Shown: positions 22,269-33,668 of the stretch, piece by piece | Layout: each line of letters opens with the position of its first letter | How positions within the stretch are numbered: position 1 is the first letter of the stretch | Origin: Crossaster papposus | Taxonomy: Eukaryota; Echinodermata; Asteroidea; Velatida; Solasteridae | NCBI GenBank assembly: GCA_037893245.1 | Contig: JBAIAA010000659.1 | Span: forward strand, 620,001 to 684,000 | DNA: 64,000 bases | Direction of reading: 5' to 3' | Position numbers and translations under genes: made by a program | The notes under the pieces: generated by a model | The model's database searches: none | Told to the model about the DNA's origin: nothing | What the model saw: only the letters and a program-made list of their open reading frames with translations

Positions 22269-24143
22269 CTAAACTATCGGTTGTGTTATGTCAACGCTCG
22301 CGTTTGGATTATTATGTGGTGTATTCCGGAGTGATGTTTTAAGTTGTTGCCAGCATCTTGTCGCATCCTCCATGCTCCATTCCAAGCATGTAATCTTGTC
22401 TCGGAGGACCCTTAAGGTGGCCAGCAAGGCATCCACAGGTAGCGCCTCAAGCAGCACGAGTAGGAGATCAGTACCTCCAGGAAGGAGGCTAAATGAATCG
22501 GCATTAGTGGCTGGAACCACGCCTAGTGAGCCTTCCTCCAGCGTCCGTGTGCACGCCATGTTTAACTCTAACATACACTGGCCACAGGCGATAAACTCTG
22601 CATCAAGGAGAACGACGACGGACAGGCTCGTCTCAATGGCGTTAGACACGTTCTCGAGCTTGTCTGCACCGACCAGGAAATCTCTAAAAGACAGGCAGAG
22701 GCGAAAGTCATCTTCCCCTTCCATGTTTGGTATCATCTCGTTGACGACAAACTCAGTCGCACTTTCGTGGTGGCAGACGTATGCGTCGTATCTGAATTCG
22801 GTCTCTTGGCGGGAGGTATGGCGAGAAATACTTCTGTAGTCAAAACGTCTAAACAAACTTACCCACCTCCTCTTCAGTTTCTTATACATCATCCAGGTGC
22901 TTGCCACACCCACTATGCTCACCACGACTGATACTATCACAGCGGGTATAATGATCCGATATGGCGAAAACGATATCACGATATCACCTCCCTCATATTT
23001 CTTGGTTGTATTGACAAGCGGCAGTTCAGTTGAGATAGTTGTCGTGTCTACACTGCAGTTCGATTCGAGGTAGGATGCAAGATCTGGCGATAACAATTGT
23101 GCTCCTAGCATACGTGGTGGGCTTTTACACGAATAGCCAGCGAAGTTGCTTCTTTTGCCGATGTGTATCGATGACTGGTGGAGCCAGTGAACGAAAGGTA
23201 GCAGTTTAGCTCCAAGACAAAACACCTCAAGGAATGTCATGTTTCTCAGAGCTGCCACCACCGCTGCATCAACCACCTTGATTCGATTACCTTCCAGGTG
23301 TAGCTCAGTCAGTCCTTGAAGCTCTTTCAAAATCCTGGCGTCCAAAGTCTTGATTTTGTTGTGGGAGAGGTCCAAGTGTTTCAGACTCCGGTGATCAGTC
23401 AATGTGGCGGGTAGCTCTGTGAAATCGTTGTGGCTGAGTTTTAAGCTCTCTAGTCGGGGAACGTTGTGGAGAACCAATCGAGGGAAGTCTTGGTCTTCAA
23501 GTAGCGCATTGGAGATATCTAAGTGCACAAGAGCAGGCAAGTTGGAGAAGGTATAGTTCAGAAGGTGCTTAAGTGGTGTGTTGCTTATAGTGATAGCCTG
23601 GAGCGCCTCAAAGGAGTGAAAACGAGGAGGCAAAATGGCACTGTTCTTATTAGTTAACACATCAAAGATGTCTATTCTGAGCAGTGAGGCGCTTTGCTCA
23701 CGTAACGCCTCAACAGGTAGACTTTTCAGACCCAAACCGGAAAAATTTACGCTTTGTAGTTTAAGTCCTCGGAACACACCCACATTAATCGGGGATAGAT
23801 TGTAAAATCTGTACAGCCCAAAACAGCAGGGTGAAGAATTTGAGAAAGACGCGAACGCGCCTTCTGGTATGGAGACTAGCTGGTTTGTTGACAAATAACT
23901 TTGCAGTTCCAGCTTGTAGTCCTCGGAGGGAAACTCTGTCACATTGGTAAAGTACGAGAAGAAGTCGGGGCTGCTAATCTCACAAGACGCAGCAAGGTAA
24001 GGTGGACCAAAGGTGTTATGCAAACATCGACATACCTGGCAAAGGTGACTGCTTAGAGTAGTCTCAATCACCATACACCAGATGGCGATTATGACTAAAG
24101 CTTGTAGATAAAGAACACGGGTAAAGATAATGCATGTTGCCAT
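22269..24143 (-). CDS. TLR type A, copy A3, open but lacking two LRRCT cysteines
   Basis: The open frame gives a 624-aa Toll-like receptor from the MATC start at 24143. The frame stays open for another 119 codons upstream, but that part is the 5' flank and lies ahead of the signal peptide. The layout follows A5: signal peptide, CxxCxC cluster, LRRs, LRRCT, transmembrane helix and TIR with YDAYVCHHE and RDFLVG. It is unusual in an in-frame loss of 24 bases near 23206, which removes GSPFLCTC. That takes out the first two of the four LRRCT cysteines, so the cap before the membrane probably cannot form its disulphides. There is also R-to-L in ETSRSVVV of the TIR. It may still be expressed, with a damaged or altered ectodomain. 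Confidence 0.88.
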   Translation of the reverse strand: MATCIIFTRVLYLQALVIIAIWCMVIETTLSSHLCQVCRCLHNTFGPPYLAASCEISSPDFFSYFTNVTEFPSEDYKLELQSYLSTNQLVSIPEGAFASFSNSSPCCFGLYRFYNLSPINVGVFRGLKLQSVNFSGLGLKSLPVEALREQSASLLRIDIFDVLTNKNSAILPPRFHSFEALQAITISNTPLKHLLNYTFSNLPALVHLDISNALLEDQDFPRLVLHNVPRLESLKLSHNDFTELPATLTDHRSLKHLDLSHNKIKTLDARILKELQGLTELHLEGNRIKVVDAAVVAALRNMTFLEVFCLGAKLLPFVHWLHQSSIHIGKRSNFAGYSCKSPPRMLGAQLLSPDLASYLESNCSVDTTTISTELPLVNTTKKYEGGDIVISFSPYRIIIPAVIVSVVVSIVGVASTWMMYKKLKRRWVSLFRRFDYRSISRHTSRQETEFRYDAYVCHHESATEFVVNEMIPNMEGEDDFRLCLSFRDFLVGADKLENVSNAIETSLSVVVLLDAEFIACGQCMLELNMACTRTLEEGSLGVVPATNADSFSLLPGGTDLLLVLLEALPVDALLATLRVLRDKITCLEWSMEDATRCWQQLKTSLRNTPHNNPNASVDITQPIV

Positions 24144-25073
24144 CTTTGCGTCTAATTCATCCGATGTACTACCCTCAATCGTCTGCTGTCTTGGGTCTTC
24201 TTGGGTAAACGTACGGTACACTTTCAAGAGAGTGTTGAATTGCAGGTGCAAGCGATGCCCGTTGTAAAATTCCAGGTTGCAGTTGTAAGATTGCAGTTGT
24301 AAAATTGAAGTGATCTTCACAATCATAATGTGTTTAGCTGCCCATATAGTATCAGTGACACTTTCATTTTGAGTTTGTTTATAACCGGACGTACGGGAGG
24401 TGGTTGCATGGTTGCATTGACGTCCCTGTGATACAAAACGACAACATGCACAGGGTATACATGTTTTTACATGTACATGTAGGTGTATGTACTTGTCCAC
24501 GCACGTATATATCCCGAATTTTGTCGCCAGTCATGACGGCATCATGACAATGTTACGTCGGTCGTACCACGCAGGTGACGTAAAAGTTCAAAGTACAATA
24601 TGATTCACATTGCTATTCAGAAAGAGGACGCGAGAAAACAATAAAGGCGCCATCTTTTTTGCAATTATAGGTACTATTTAATACATTTATTTTAATCTCA
24701 GGAATTTGCGGGCATTGTGATTTTTTTAAGAAGGTATCTCATCCAAAGAGAAATTGAGAAAGTAGAATCGAAACCTCCCAAGGCTTCCATACAATAAGAT
24801 CTAGCAAAGCGCGACATGAACAGCGCACATATTTTTATTTGTGTTGTCGGGGGCAAGTTTTCGCCAACCTAGAGTTAGACAAAATGTGTGAAAGCATCAT
24901 CACATGCAGCGTGATCGGTGAGAACCTTATAGGTGTTATCACTTTGTTTTAAAAAAAACAAAAACCGCTTCAAAATGGCCACTAATAAAACAAATTACGG
25001 ATTAATTATATGTGGTACCGTAACGGTGGTAACAAGCAAATTGGTGGCCATTTTTTAAAGGGTGCATAACACC

Positions 25074-25116
25074 ATAGACATGGAGAAAAAAATATAAAAA
25101 AATCTCCATGTCTATG
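25074..25116. repeat. 43-bp palindromic micro-insert with 8-bp direct repeats
   Basis: The insert starts ATAGACATGGAGA and ends TCTCCATGTCTATG, with an A/T loop between. It is flanked by ATAACACC at 25066-25073 and 25117-25124. Units 1, 5 and 6 show the empty site with one ATAACACC. An identical copy is at 39362-39404 in unit 4. Confidence 0.8.
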
Positions 25117-26088
25117 ATAACACCTAAAACTGAGCTGCCCTCGTTGCAATAATGTAATAAATTAAAATATTTTACACCTAGGTGAGAATGCGCACGCTAC
25201 TTGTAATTATACAGGGGTGGTCCAACAAAGGAACCAGAACGGCCTATTTTCAGTACCCTCCGACCTACAAAACTAGTTTGGATAGACGGGGAATCTTTCT
25301 ACATGAAAACCAAGATCACTCGATTCAGTCCTGTGGTTTTCATTCAAGGGACCTATTTCTGGAACCAAGTCATTGGCCAACAGGCCGTCAACAGAACTGA
25401 AGCGCGACGGCAATGAATGGTCTAGTCATTTGCCCTTAAAACAGAAACCTTATAAATTGGCCAAGACCATGAGAGCCAGGAAGTAGAGTCAAGTCGAGTC
25501 ACAGTAAAGTGAGTCCCCCTATTCGAGTCGTGTCCAATACTTGCCCCAATACAACTTAATTAACGTCACGAATATTTGAACACTATATAATAAATAAACA
25601 AACACAACAAGGAAATTAATTAATTTTGTTGGCATTTGTTTACTAGAAATCGCCTAAAGCCAATATGGTGATGATATTAACACGAATTGGAAAAAAAATG
25701 TATTTATCTATTTTGTGTGCTACAAAACCGCATATAGTGGCAGTCCGCCGCACGACGAACCGTTTTTACAATTGAGTATATTTACTTGGTAAATGAGATT
25801 GCCGAAACCTAACCACTTAAAGAAAACCTATACCTGAACTTGAAACATATCACTCACCAGCTGTACCTAGAAAAGACGACACAGGACAATAAACCCGATT
25901 GCACTACAAAGTGATTTTATTTGTAATTTTTCCTTCATCAAAACTCTGTGTATTTCGAAAACAAATTTTGTATCTACTGCTGCTGTTTTTTCTAAATATA
26001 ATGTAAAGCACAAGTTTCCGCTTTCATTCTTGTTGGTGGCTAAACTTGCGTAATGTAAAACGGATTTTTTTTAATACAAATATACAAC

Positions 26089-26450
26089 TAATAGGCAGTT
26101 CTTAAATAGCGCACCTATCTACCAAGCTTAGTACTTAAGGCGCTCTTACATTATTACCCCGGTCATTGGGACCATGAAACATTCCCAATACCATCATTGC
26201 TCCCTGGGGAGCATACAGCTGATGCTGCCATTACGGCGCAAAGCAGCTAAATCAACCACAATAACCATCTCTGCCCTCACAGGTATACCCATTTACTCCT
26301 GGGTGGAGAGAAGCAATGAGTGACAAAGTGCCTTGCCCAAGAGCACACACACCGTAGCCCCAGGCCGGATTCGAACCCACAACCTGTAGCTTTACCTAGG
26401 CTACAGATTACAAATTCAATGCTCCAGCCCACGAGGCCACGGCACTCCAC
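26089..26450 (-). mobile_element. tRNA-derived SINE (unit 3 copy)
   Basis: The same insertion as in unit 1, with diverged B box (GGATTCGAACCC on plus). The poly III-like head is at the right end and the GCGCACCTATCTACC tail region at the left. Confidence 0.65.
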
Positions 26451-27502
26451 ATCGACAGAATGCTCTCATTGTATTTAGCGCCACTTCACCGTTGGAATAT
26501 GTAGTATGCAGTACTCTCACTGACTTGTGTGCAATGCCTGTAGTAATTTTTAGTATTTGGTACTTCACCCCTTATTGCACTCGTAGTACTTTTTAGCACT
26601 GGGTCCCTTTGCTTGCTGAGTGTGTATGTCCCATGTATGCTGTGTAAGGTGTTCTAAACTCTACAGCAAAAATTGTCACTTGGGACACAGCAATGGGTCA
26701 AGGCTGGACTACTGCATTTTTTGCCAGGTAAGTATTACTGACCTGTATTGTCACTATTAGTATTTTGTAGTTGGCAGTATCTGTACTCTGTCAGTACACA
26801 CCCAATCACCAGTCACTGAGAGACCCAATGCTACAAAATACTAAGTAGTATTCTGTAGTACGCAGTTCTTTAGCCCAAAGTAAGGCCTAGGGGGTTAGGG
26901 CTAAAGAAGATCTTGTTAAGATTGAAATATTAGGCCCCTTAACTTATTTGATTTGTATATTTCAGGTCATTCCAGCCATTAAGCAGTTTGCAGCAGTTTA
27001 AATCTTATTCAAAGATATACTGTAAATTATTATAGGCTACGCAGTACACGCACAAATCGTTAATCATCTTCTGTTATTTACAACTATAATTCACTTTGTG
27101 CGCGACTGATTATGTATTTATCCGTTTTATTTACACGGTAGCACATTGCGTGTTTCGTGCACTCTCAAATACCTGGTCACATAATACCGAACATGTACTT
27201 GTTTAAAACCAATCCACCAAATTTTTGTATTCCGTTAATAAAACGCGTCAGACAAGCAAACATACTCCTAAATTATTACACTTTTTTCTACTTTAAAACA
27301 CCATTCTTAATAATAACCACACAAACTACTATAGAGAACTAAGCGGAAACTATTTTTATAAAAAGAAATATGAAATGTAAACAAATGTTGTTAAAATCAG
27401 AAGAGTTATACCATGTTTTGCTGTATTATATTCGCATTTTTCTTGCACACCAAATATGCTGTCATAACTGTACATGTTCTGCCCGACTCGTTTTTTAACA
27501 TG

Positions 27503-29476
27503 CTAGTTTCCCATGTTCATTTGATCAGGTTGTTTGGGTCTTGCAGCTTGAATAGAGGCTACGAGTTGATTCCAGCATCTTTCCTCGTCCTCTTGCCTCC
27601 ATTTGAGACACGTGATCTTGTCTCGAAGTACCGTCAAGGTGGTTGGTAAGGCATCCACTGGAAGAGCGTCAAACAACACGAGCAGGAGACCAGCCGCACC
27701 GTCCATGATAGCGGCGTTACCGGCGGCCGCTCTGGCGACTGGAGTGGCGCCTACACCTGCCTCCAGCATCCGGGTACTAGCCATGTCCAACTCCAGCATG
27801 CACTGGCCGTTTTCAATAAAGTTAGCATCGAGGAGGAATATTACCAGCCGACTAGACTTTATCGCAGTCGCTATATTGTTCAACTTGTTGACGCCGAGGA
27901 TGAAGTCTCGAAAGGACAAACACAGGCGGAAGTTATTAGGCTCTCCCTCCAGGCGTTGTACCATCTGTTCGGAGACGAAGTTGTCCATTTCGCTATGATG
28001 GCAGATGTAAGCGTCGTATGCGTGCCTCTCTCCATCATCTTCATAGACATTGTTATCCCGGCGATTAAATCTTCTGAATAGTCCAACCCACCTCCGCTTC
28101 ATCATTCTGTGCACAATCACAACTACCATTAGCACTGCAATGCCTAGTAGTAGTACAAATACCGATACTAAAACGGCAGAGATGATGGATATAGATAGTG
28201 CGACTGTGGAGGAGTCTACGAAATCCCGCGTTGTGGGGTTCACAGGTAACAATACTGTGGAGGAGTCTACGAAATCCCGCGTTGTGGGGTTCACAGGTAA
28301 CAATACTGTGGAGGAGTCTACGAAATCCCGCGTTGTGGGGTTCACAGGTACCACGTACACCGTGCGTTCTGTATTACAGTTTATTTTCAGATAATTGACG
28401 AGGCTTAAGTCGGTGAGTTCTCTCTCTTTCAGCAGCTCAGGACTCTCACATTGATAGCCGACAAGTGACTTACCGTGCTGATGCAAGTATACAATGAACG
28501 GCAGCAAATCACAAGTGCACCTGAAAGGATTATTGCCCCACCGAAAGTGAAGTGGAGAAGATACCCGTCCCAATGCCTCAACATCGGCGGCAGATACAGT
28601 CGTTATGTTGTTAAACGTTAGATCCAAGAGAGTCAATTCGGTGAGTGAGGAGATTACATCGGTTGGTACCTGCTGCAACTCACCTTCCCTGATAATCAGC
28701 GAAGTAAGAGCTGGAAGGTCCTGGAATGCTAGAGGTGATACGACTCGAGTCTGCGTTCTACGTAGTTCCATCAGGCCCAAGGAGGATAAATTATACAAGA
28801 AATTATCAGGTAGATACCTAATTGAAGTGTATGCGATGGTGAGTTCTCTCAGAGCTTGAAACGTGTGGAAGCTCGGAGGTTCAATTGGTTTGCCATTTTT
28901 CTGACTCACGCTGTAGACCCTGAGTTGTTCCAGATTGGCACTCTGGTCCCGGAAGCCATCCAAGGGTAGACTTGTCAGTTGAGTTGCTCTGATCGTCAGA
29001 GCTGATAGAGTCCAACCGGCGAACGCGCCTCTCTCCACCGACACAAGCTCAACGTTGTGGATGATTAAGTGAAACGGAGTCACGCTGGCTGTGGCTGGTA
29101 TGGCGTTTTTAGGGATCACAAGGCGATTTAAAGAAGCCGTATGCTTCTCGGGGTAGAATTCAAGAGTCCACCAGGGATTCATTGTAAGGTTTAGGCTGTA
29201 AAACTGCGAGAAGTTAAATCCACTTGTTCCAACCATGCACCTAAGCGTGAGGCTAGGCTCTTGAGTCCTAGCTGTCCAAAAACCGAAACGTGGAGGCGTA
29301 TTTGTATATACCCAATAACCGGACTGTGTCGAGCCGCAGAAGCATCCTTCCGGAGGGTCAACGCAGGCGGCCTGTTCCCAGTCGATTTCGTACGGATACG
29401 TCAACGGCAGAAAACACAACAGAAGCAGCACATTATTGACAGATGCGCCCTTCATTGACTCTGTGGACAAATGCAC
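27503..29476 (-). CDS. TLR type B, copy B3, intact with triplicated stalk (657 aa)
   Basis: A one-exon Toll-like receptor with all domains in frame: signal peptide after MHLSTES, LRRNT cysteines, LRRs, LRRCT, transmembrane helix and TIR. It is 52 residues longer than B1. Most of the gain is in the stalk before the membrane, where a 51-base unit coding VNPTTRDFVDSSTVLLP is present three times (28204-28356) against twice in B4 and once in B1/B5. The N-terminal region also has about 12 extra residues (GFWTARTQ area). The TIR keeps YDAYICHHS and RDFILG with Leu at the BB-loop proline position, and CW near the end. A longer stalk would place the LRR domain further from the membrane. Confidence 0.93.
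   Translation of the reverse strand: MHLSTESMKGASVNNVLLLLCFLPLTYPYEIDWEQAACVDPPEGCFCGSTQSGYWVYTNTPPRFGFWTARTQEPSLTLRCMVGTSGFNFSQFYSLNLTMNPWWTLEFYPEKHTASLNRLVIPKNAIPATASVTPFHLIIHNVELVSVERGAFAGWTLSALTIRATQLTSLPLDGFRDQSANLEQLRVYSVSQKNGKPIEPPSFHTFQALRELTIAYTSIRYLPDNFLYNLSSLGLMELRRTQTRVVSPLAFQDLPALTSLIIREGELQQVPTDVISSLTELTLLDLTFNNITTVSAADVEALGRVSSPLHFRWGNNPFRCTCDLLPFIVYLHQHGKSLVGYQCESPELLKERELTDLSLVNYLKINCNTERTVYVVPVNPTTRDFVDSSTVLLPVNPTTRDFVDSSTVLLPVNPTTRDFVDSSTVALSISIISAVLVSVFVLLLGIAVLMVVVIVHRMMKRRWVGLFRRFNRRDNNVYEDDGERHAYDAYICHHSEMDNFVSEQMVQRLEGEPNNFRLCLSFRDFILGVNKLNNIATAIKSSRLVIFLLDANFIENGQCMLELDMASTRMLEAGVGATPVARAAAGNAAIMDGAAGLLLVLFDALPVDALPTTLTVLRDKITCLKWRQEDEERCWNQLVASIQAARPKQPDQMNMGN
28204..28356 (-). 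repeat. 51-bp in-frame tandem repeat, three copies, in the B3 stalk
   Basis: Period 51 is exact: starts at 28204, 28255 and 28306. Each unit encodes VNPTTRDFVDSSTVLLP. The copies are nearly identical in bases, so the expansion is recent. Confidence 0.95.
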
Positions 29477-31520
29477 GAAAACAAAAGTTTAGTCTGCGGC
29501 TGCCTAAACATGAAAACGTTTTTTAAAAATCAACAGATGTTTATGCTGTTCCCACTTGGCGTTTGGTGCCCTCCTTAATTTCACTGACTGACAGTGACAT
29601 TCGCGAGATTGGCAGTGTTTTCGTATGGGAGTATTTGGTTAAGGTCGGTTCATACGCGAACACCATTTTGTGACGTCAGTTTTCGTCTTTTGTCTGGAAG
29701 AGGTTTGTTTCTTTTCAACCAGACCTTTGAAATAGGATCAGTTAACAACCCAAAACATGAATGTTTCGGGGACTATAATACTCTCTAAAAACCGAAAATC
29801 TTACTCTAAAAAAGAGTAAATCTCGATAAAAACTACTGTAAAAAGAGTGAAAATCACTCCGAAATTGAAAATGTTCACTATTTCGAGGAGCCATAATTCG
29901 TCACCGACACCACGAACTGACATCCAGTGGTCGTCGTTACAGAAATACAATTCGGAGAAAAACGGTTTTAAGGGGGGACACGAGTTTACTTAGTCAACAA
30001 ATCCGTCTACTTGAGGGGTTTTAGTATCATTAAACGTAACAATTCGTTAACTGCTGAAACACAATTTTTATATTGTGAAAATATGGTTGGTTAATTAATA
30101 ATTAAATGATTAAGGCGGGTGCCAGTTTGTGAAAACGAAAACTGTCGCGTTTTCGGAGAGTGCGCGCATACATTGCAGTGAGTGAGTGCCAGTTCGTGAA
30201 AACGAAAATTGACGCGTTTTTGGGGAGTGCGCGCACACTGTGCTGGGTGTCAGTTCGTGAAAACGAAAACTGTAGTCAGGGGAAATCTATTGTGCATAAA
30301 TGCTTTTCTCTCAGCGACCATAAGAGGGCGCTGACATCAAGTTGTCTTGTTTGGTGCGTGGAGTGCGCGCACACAGTGCTCGGGTGCCGCCGTGTTGACA
30401 ACATCGAGTTCTATTTATTTCGTAGACAAACGTGATACGTATACACGGCGTAATACAGCATTGCCCTGGGTACGTTGTATAGACAGTGCCAGTTTGTAAA
30501 ATCTTTTTCACAGCGCGCCCCCACAATTTCGTTTTCACGAACTGACACTGAGTGCAGTGTCACTTCGTGGAACCGAAAAACGACAGAATGGACTAATTTC
30601 TGCAAAACTCCCCAATACAAATTAGCAAATTAACATGATTTAAGAAAAAACAACTTCGCCATGTTATACTTCATGGCACAAAATGATTTATTCAGCATGT
30701 AATGCAGAGGGTGCCAGTTCGTGGTGTCGGTGACGAATTTATGACAACTCTTTTTGTTCCTCGAAAGAGTGAAAGTTAACGCTTTTGGAGTTGTCTTTAC
30801 TCTGAAAAACTTCATTTCACTCGTCTTTTTTCGAGTGGTTATATATAGTAGATTCACTTTTTTTTAGAGTGAACTTTTCACTCTTTAATACAACATTTAG
30901 AGAGTAAAACGCGCGCAAGCTAGGCAGAGATATAGCGTTGGGTGGGTTAACGCGTCTACGCGATTGGCTAAACAACGTCCTACAGGTAATTACTGTAGAC
31001 TTGTGTTTGTTTGTTGGTAACAAACACAGGACTGTTTCGACTTAGAATTATTGACTTGATTTACCAAGGCAGTAAGGTATATATAATATAGGCCTTTGTA
31101 ATATTATTTGGAGTAAATGCCCAAAATGCCGGCTACAAAAAAAGTATACAAAACAAATGCTATGGGAAGAAGTCTAACAAAGAAAAAGAAAACAGAAATA
31201 TGTGTTTTTCACATGACAAACAGAGCTGTTTTGGCTGTTCGGAAATGCTTCCCGTTTGTCTTCGTACATGTAGGATACGGAGCAAAAAATGCACCTGTAA
31301 TATTATTGTAACCTGATGACGTCACCATGTCACATCAATTTCTGTCTATACTTACCCAATATCAACATGTACATTAACCTATAGATATGTAGCTTTTGTG
31401 CTTCAAATGTGAACTTTTATTAAGGAACTAAAATAAAATGTGATTGACCGGTTTTAAACAGTATGTTTATTACCGGTTTGGAATCTGGAAAGCTGATAAT
31501 GACCCGAGTCGAAACCTAAC
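29477..31520. other. B3 5' flank and unit 3 tail
   Basis: This is non-coding. It has the B promoter region, the TA-flanked MITE (from about 29780) split by an 839-bp insert (29898-30736), then a shortened copy of the unit tail. The lysine-rich 64-codon frame at 31117-31311 is a decayed copy of the unit 1 frame at 8968 and is not called a gene. Confidence 0.55.
29898..30736. mobile_element. non-autonomous transposon with CAGTTCGTG subterminal repeats
   Basis: The ends are inverted: TCGTCACCGACACCACGAAC at the left, its inverse at the right. The inner part of the end (CACGAACTGGCAC) recurs inside as GTGCCAGTTCGTGAAAACG copies near 30119, 30186 and 30246, and in inverse near 30530. No transposase is seen. 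Unit 4 has the same flanks joined directly (CCATAAT-ATTTATGAC at about 44764), so it is either an empty site or a scar. Confidence 0.7.
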
Positions 31521-32129
31521 CAGTAGCGTACCTACGGGGGGGGGGGGGGGGGGGGGGCAGGGGGGCAGTCTTCCCCCCTGACGAGTGACAAGCAAGCAAG
31601 CAAGCAAGCCAAAAAAAAACAAAAAAAAAGGTAGATTAAAGAAAGGTAGATTAATGTCTGAACGTCCGATTGACAAGCAAAAAAATGAAATATAAATAAA
31701 AAAAAGTAATCACTATCACAAGCAAACACCAAACTGACGGAGGGGAAGGGGGTTGCATCATTTTGCATGAACTATGTACTTCAAGCTTCATACGTAGTAC
31801 GCCAGCACGAGATCGTCGATTGCTAGTACAACGACCTGCATACAGACGCCTACAATGTTATGAGCACGGGGCCTAGGCTAGGCTGCGCCGCCCCGCCCCC
31901 GGTCAGGAGCGGCGCGCGCTAGGATTCGTAGGCCGGCCAGCCGGCCGGCGTGATTTTTTTCCCAGCATGGTAAAGGCCAATTATCATAACTGGGCATGTT
32001 TAGACCCCACTGAATGAAAGATACTTAGGTTCTTAGAACCTTGCTTCCCCCCAAATTAAACTCATCCCACAATAAACTTACAATCCAAAAATAGTCAATG
32101 AAAAATGAGCACCATCCATGGGCGGCGGA

Positions 32130-32165
<36 letters not shown>

Positions 32166-33668
32166 GTTGCCCCCCACTTTTGAAAAGGTATCTATTTTGC
32201 CCCCCCCCCCCCCCACTTTCTACCAATAACCAATCGACAGTTTACTGTTAACGGCGTTTGGAATAGGTAGGCCATATGCATTTATTTTCAGAACGGGCAT
32301 TCACTGTAATTTCACACACAATTTTGACTTTCAGCGCTACAAAAATGATGTAGTAGGCCTAAATAGTGGCGCGCGATTTCACCGCTGTTTCGGCCATTGT
32401 GTAAAGCAACATAAGGTTGTGCGCATGTGCATTTTCAAAACCAGGTCAAGGAACTAGGAAACAAACTGTACCAGTTCTTTAGTGTATAAGTTAATAGCAG
32501 TTCTTTGATTTTGGGTATAACGGGACCTATAATAAGTGCTATTGAAAATCCAGGGGAAAAAAGCAAAGAAAAGCAAAGAACTTAGGGCCTCCATTGAAAA
32601 TATTTATTTTCTCGCATGTTCTAGTTTTGGGTGTGGCCCACATTCATATATTTATAATATATTTATAATCTCCGTAATTCTTCATTTTATCTCCATATAA
32701 TCTTGAAAACTTTTGCTGAAACAATCCGAGGAAAGAGGCCAGGAATCGCCTCAGATTGCACCACAAAGCATAATAGAATCCAAAATTTCCCGGGGCACTT
32801 AAGCGGGCCCCGGACCCCACGCCGAAAAGGCTTCGCGCCCCGCGCTCACATTTTCAAATTTGGGGTGTGCCCCACATTCCTCAAAAAACGTATATGTAAT
32901 ATATATTTATATATATATACATTCTCTATTATAATCTCCATAATTCTCCATTTTATCTCCATATATTTATTTTACATTTTTGCAAAAAAACTTGCAGGAA
33001 AGTGGCCAGCAATCGCCTCAGATTGCACCGCAAAGCATAGAATACAACATTTTCCCGGGCCCTTAAGCGGGCCCCGGACACCACCCCTCAACCTTCTGAC
33101 ATTCCTCCCAGTGAGTGATTTCTCTTATATCTAGTGATATATCATTTTACTGTTTCATTTTTGTCTTACTTTTTATTACTACATTTATTTTCAATGAGTG
33201 AATAGATGCATATTCTGAATATTCTTTTAAAATTTTAATTGTGCATGTGGAAATGAAACAAATGCAAATCAATACAATTCAATTCATTGTCAAATACACT
33301 TTTTTACATCTCCAAATATGCAGAATTGGGAACATAATATGTCAAAAGCTTCTTCAAAGAGGAATAATAGAAGTAGGTTAATAGAAACATTGTCATTACC
33401 AGTGATAAGTTAACCACCGATTTTGTCAAAATTCAATACATTTAACATTTTTTTAAAATGGTAATCCCTTCTTTTAAATCAAAATAGACCAAAGATATAC
33501 AATCACCCTATCGCAAATACTAATATCAACAAAATCCCTACTGTGTTATTGGGACACCCCCTATTACCCCTTCATCCATTTCCAGTTTTCCACAGCCACA
33601 CATCCCCCCCTTGCTCGTCCAAATCGCTTGCCCCCCCCCCCTGACGAGGTATGCCAGGTACGCCAATG
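31521..33668. mobile_element. hAT-like insert with poly-G tracts and nested repeats
   Basis: The left end is CAGTAGCGTACCTACGGGG, and the right end read inversely is CATTGGCGTACCTGGC. The flanks AACCTAAC (31513) and AACCTACA (33669) match the single AACCTAAC of other units, so the target duplication is about 8 bp. Inside are long G tracts (31539-31558, 32131-32163), a part copy of the hairpin at 16711 and a tandem repeat of about 230 bp (32600-32870, 32880-33090). The 143-codon frame at 32703-33134 lies in this tandem repeat and has no domain. Confidence 0.6.

Larger units (their letters stand above)
17249..24950. repeat. palindrome 2: inverted duplication of units 2 and 3
   Basis: The arms are about 17249-21108 and 21117-24950. 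At the centre GGCTGGTGAGTGTTT meets AAAACACTCACCAGCC with only about 10-15 bases between. The arms include A2 and A3 and differ by point changes, the A2 frameshift and the 24-base deletion in A3, so they are not one sequence read twice. Confidence 0.85.
24144..27502. other. A-B spacer of unit 3
   Basis: This is non-coding with the same order as unit 1. The differences are a 43-bp palindromic micro-insert (25074-25116), loss of the 3720-3875-like stretch, and loss of about 250 bases beside the SINE, so that TTGGAATATGTAG joins directly. Unit 4 shares all three. The SINE lies at 26089-26450 on minus. Confidence 0.6.

Noticed and set aside
24144..24500. N-terminal extension of 119 residues for A3
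   Set aside because: A5 has a stop in this stretch, the signal peptide begins at MATC, and the extension overlaps the 5' flank shared with broken copies.
32703..33134. 143-codon frame in unit 3 tail
   Set aside because: It covers a tandem duplication inside a transposon-like insert and contains low-complexity A/T-rich sequence.
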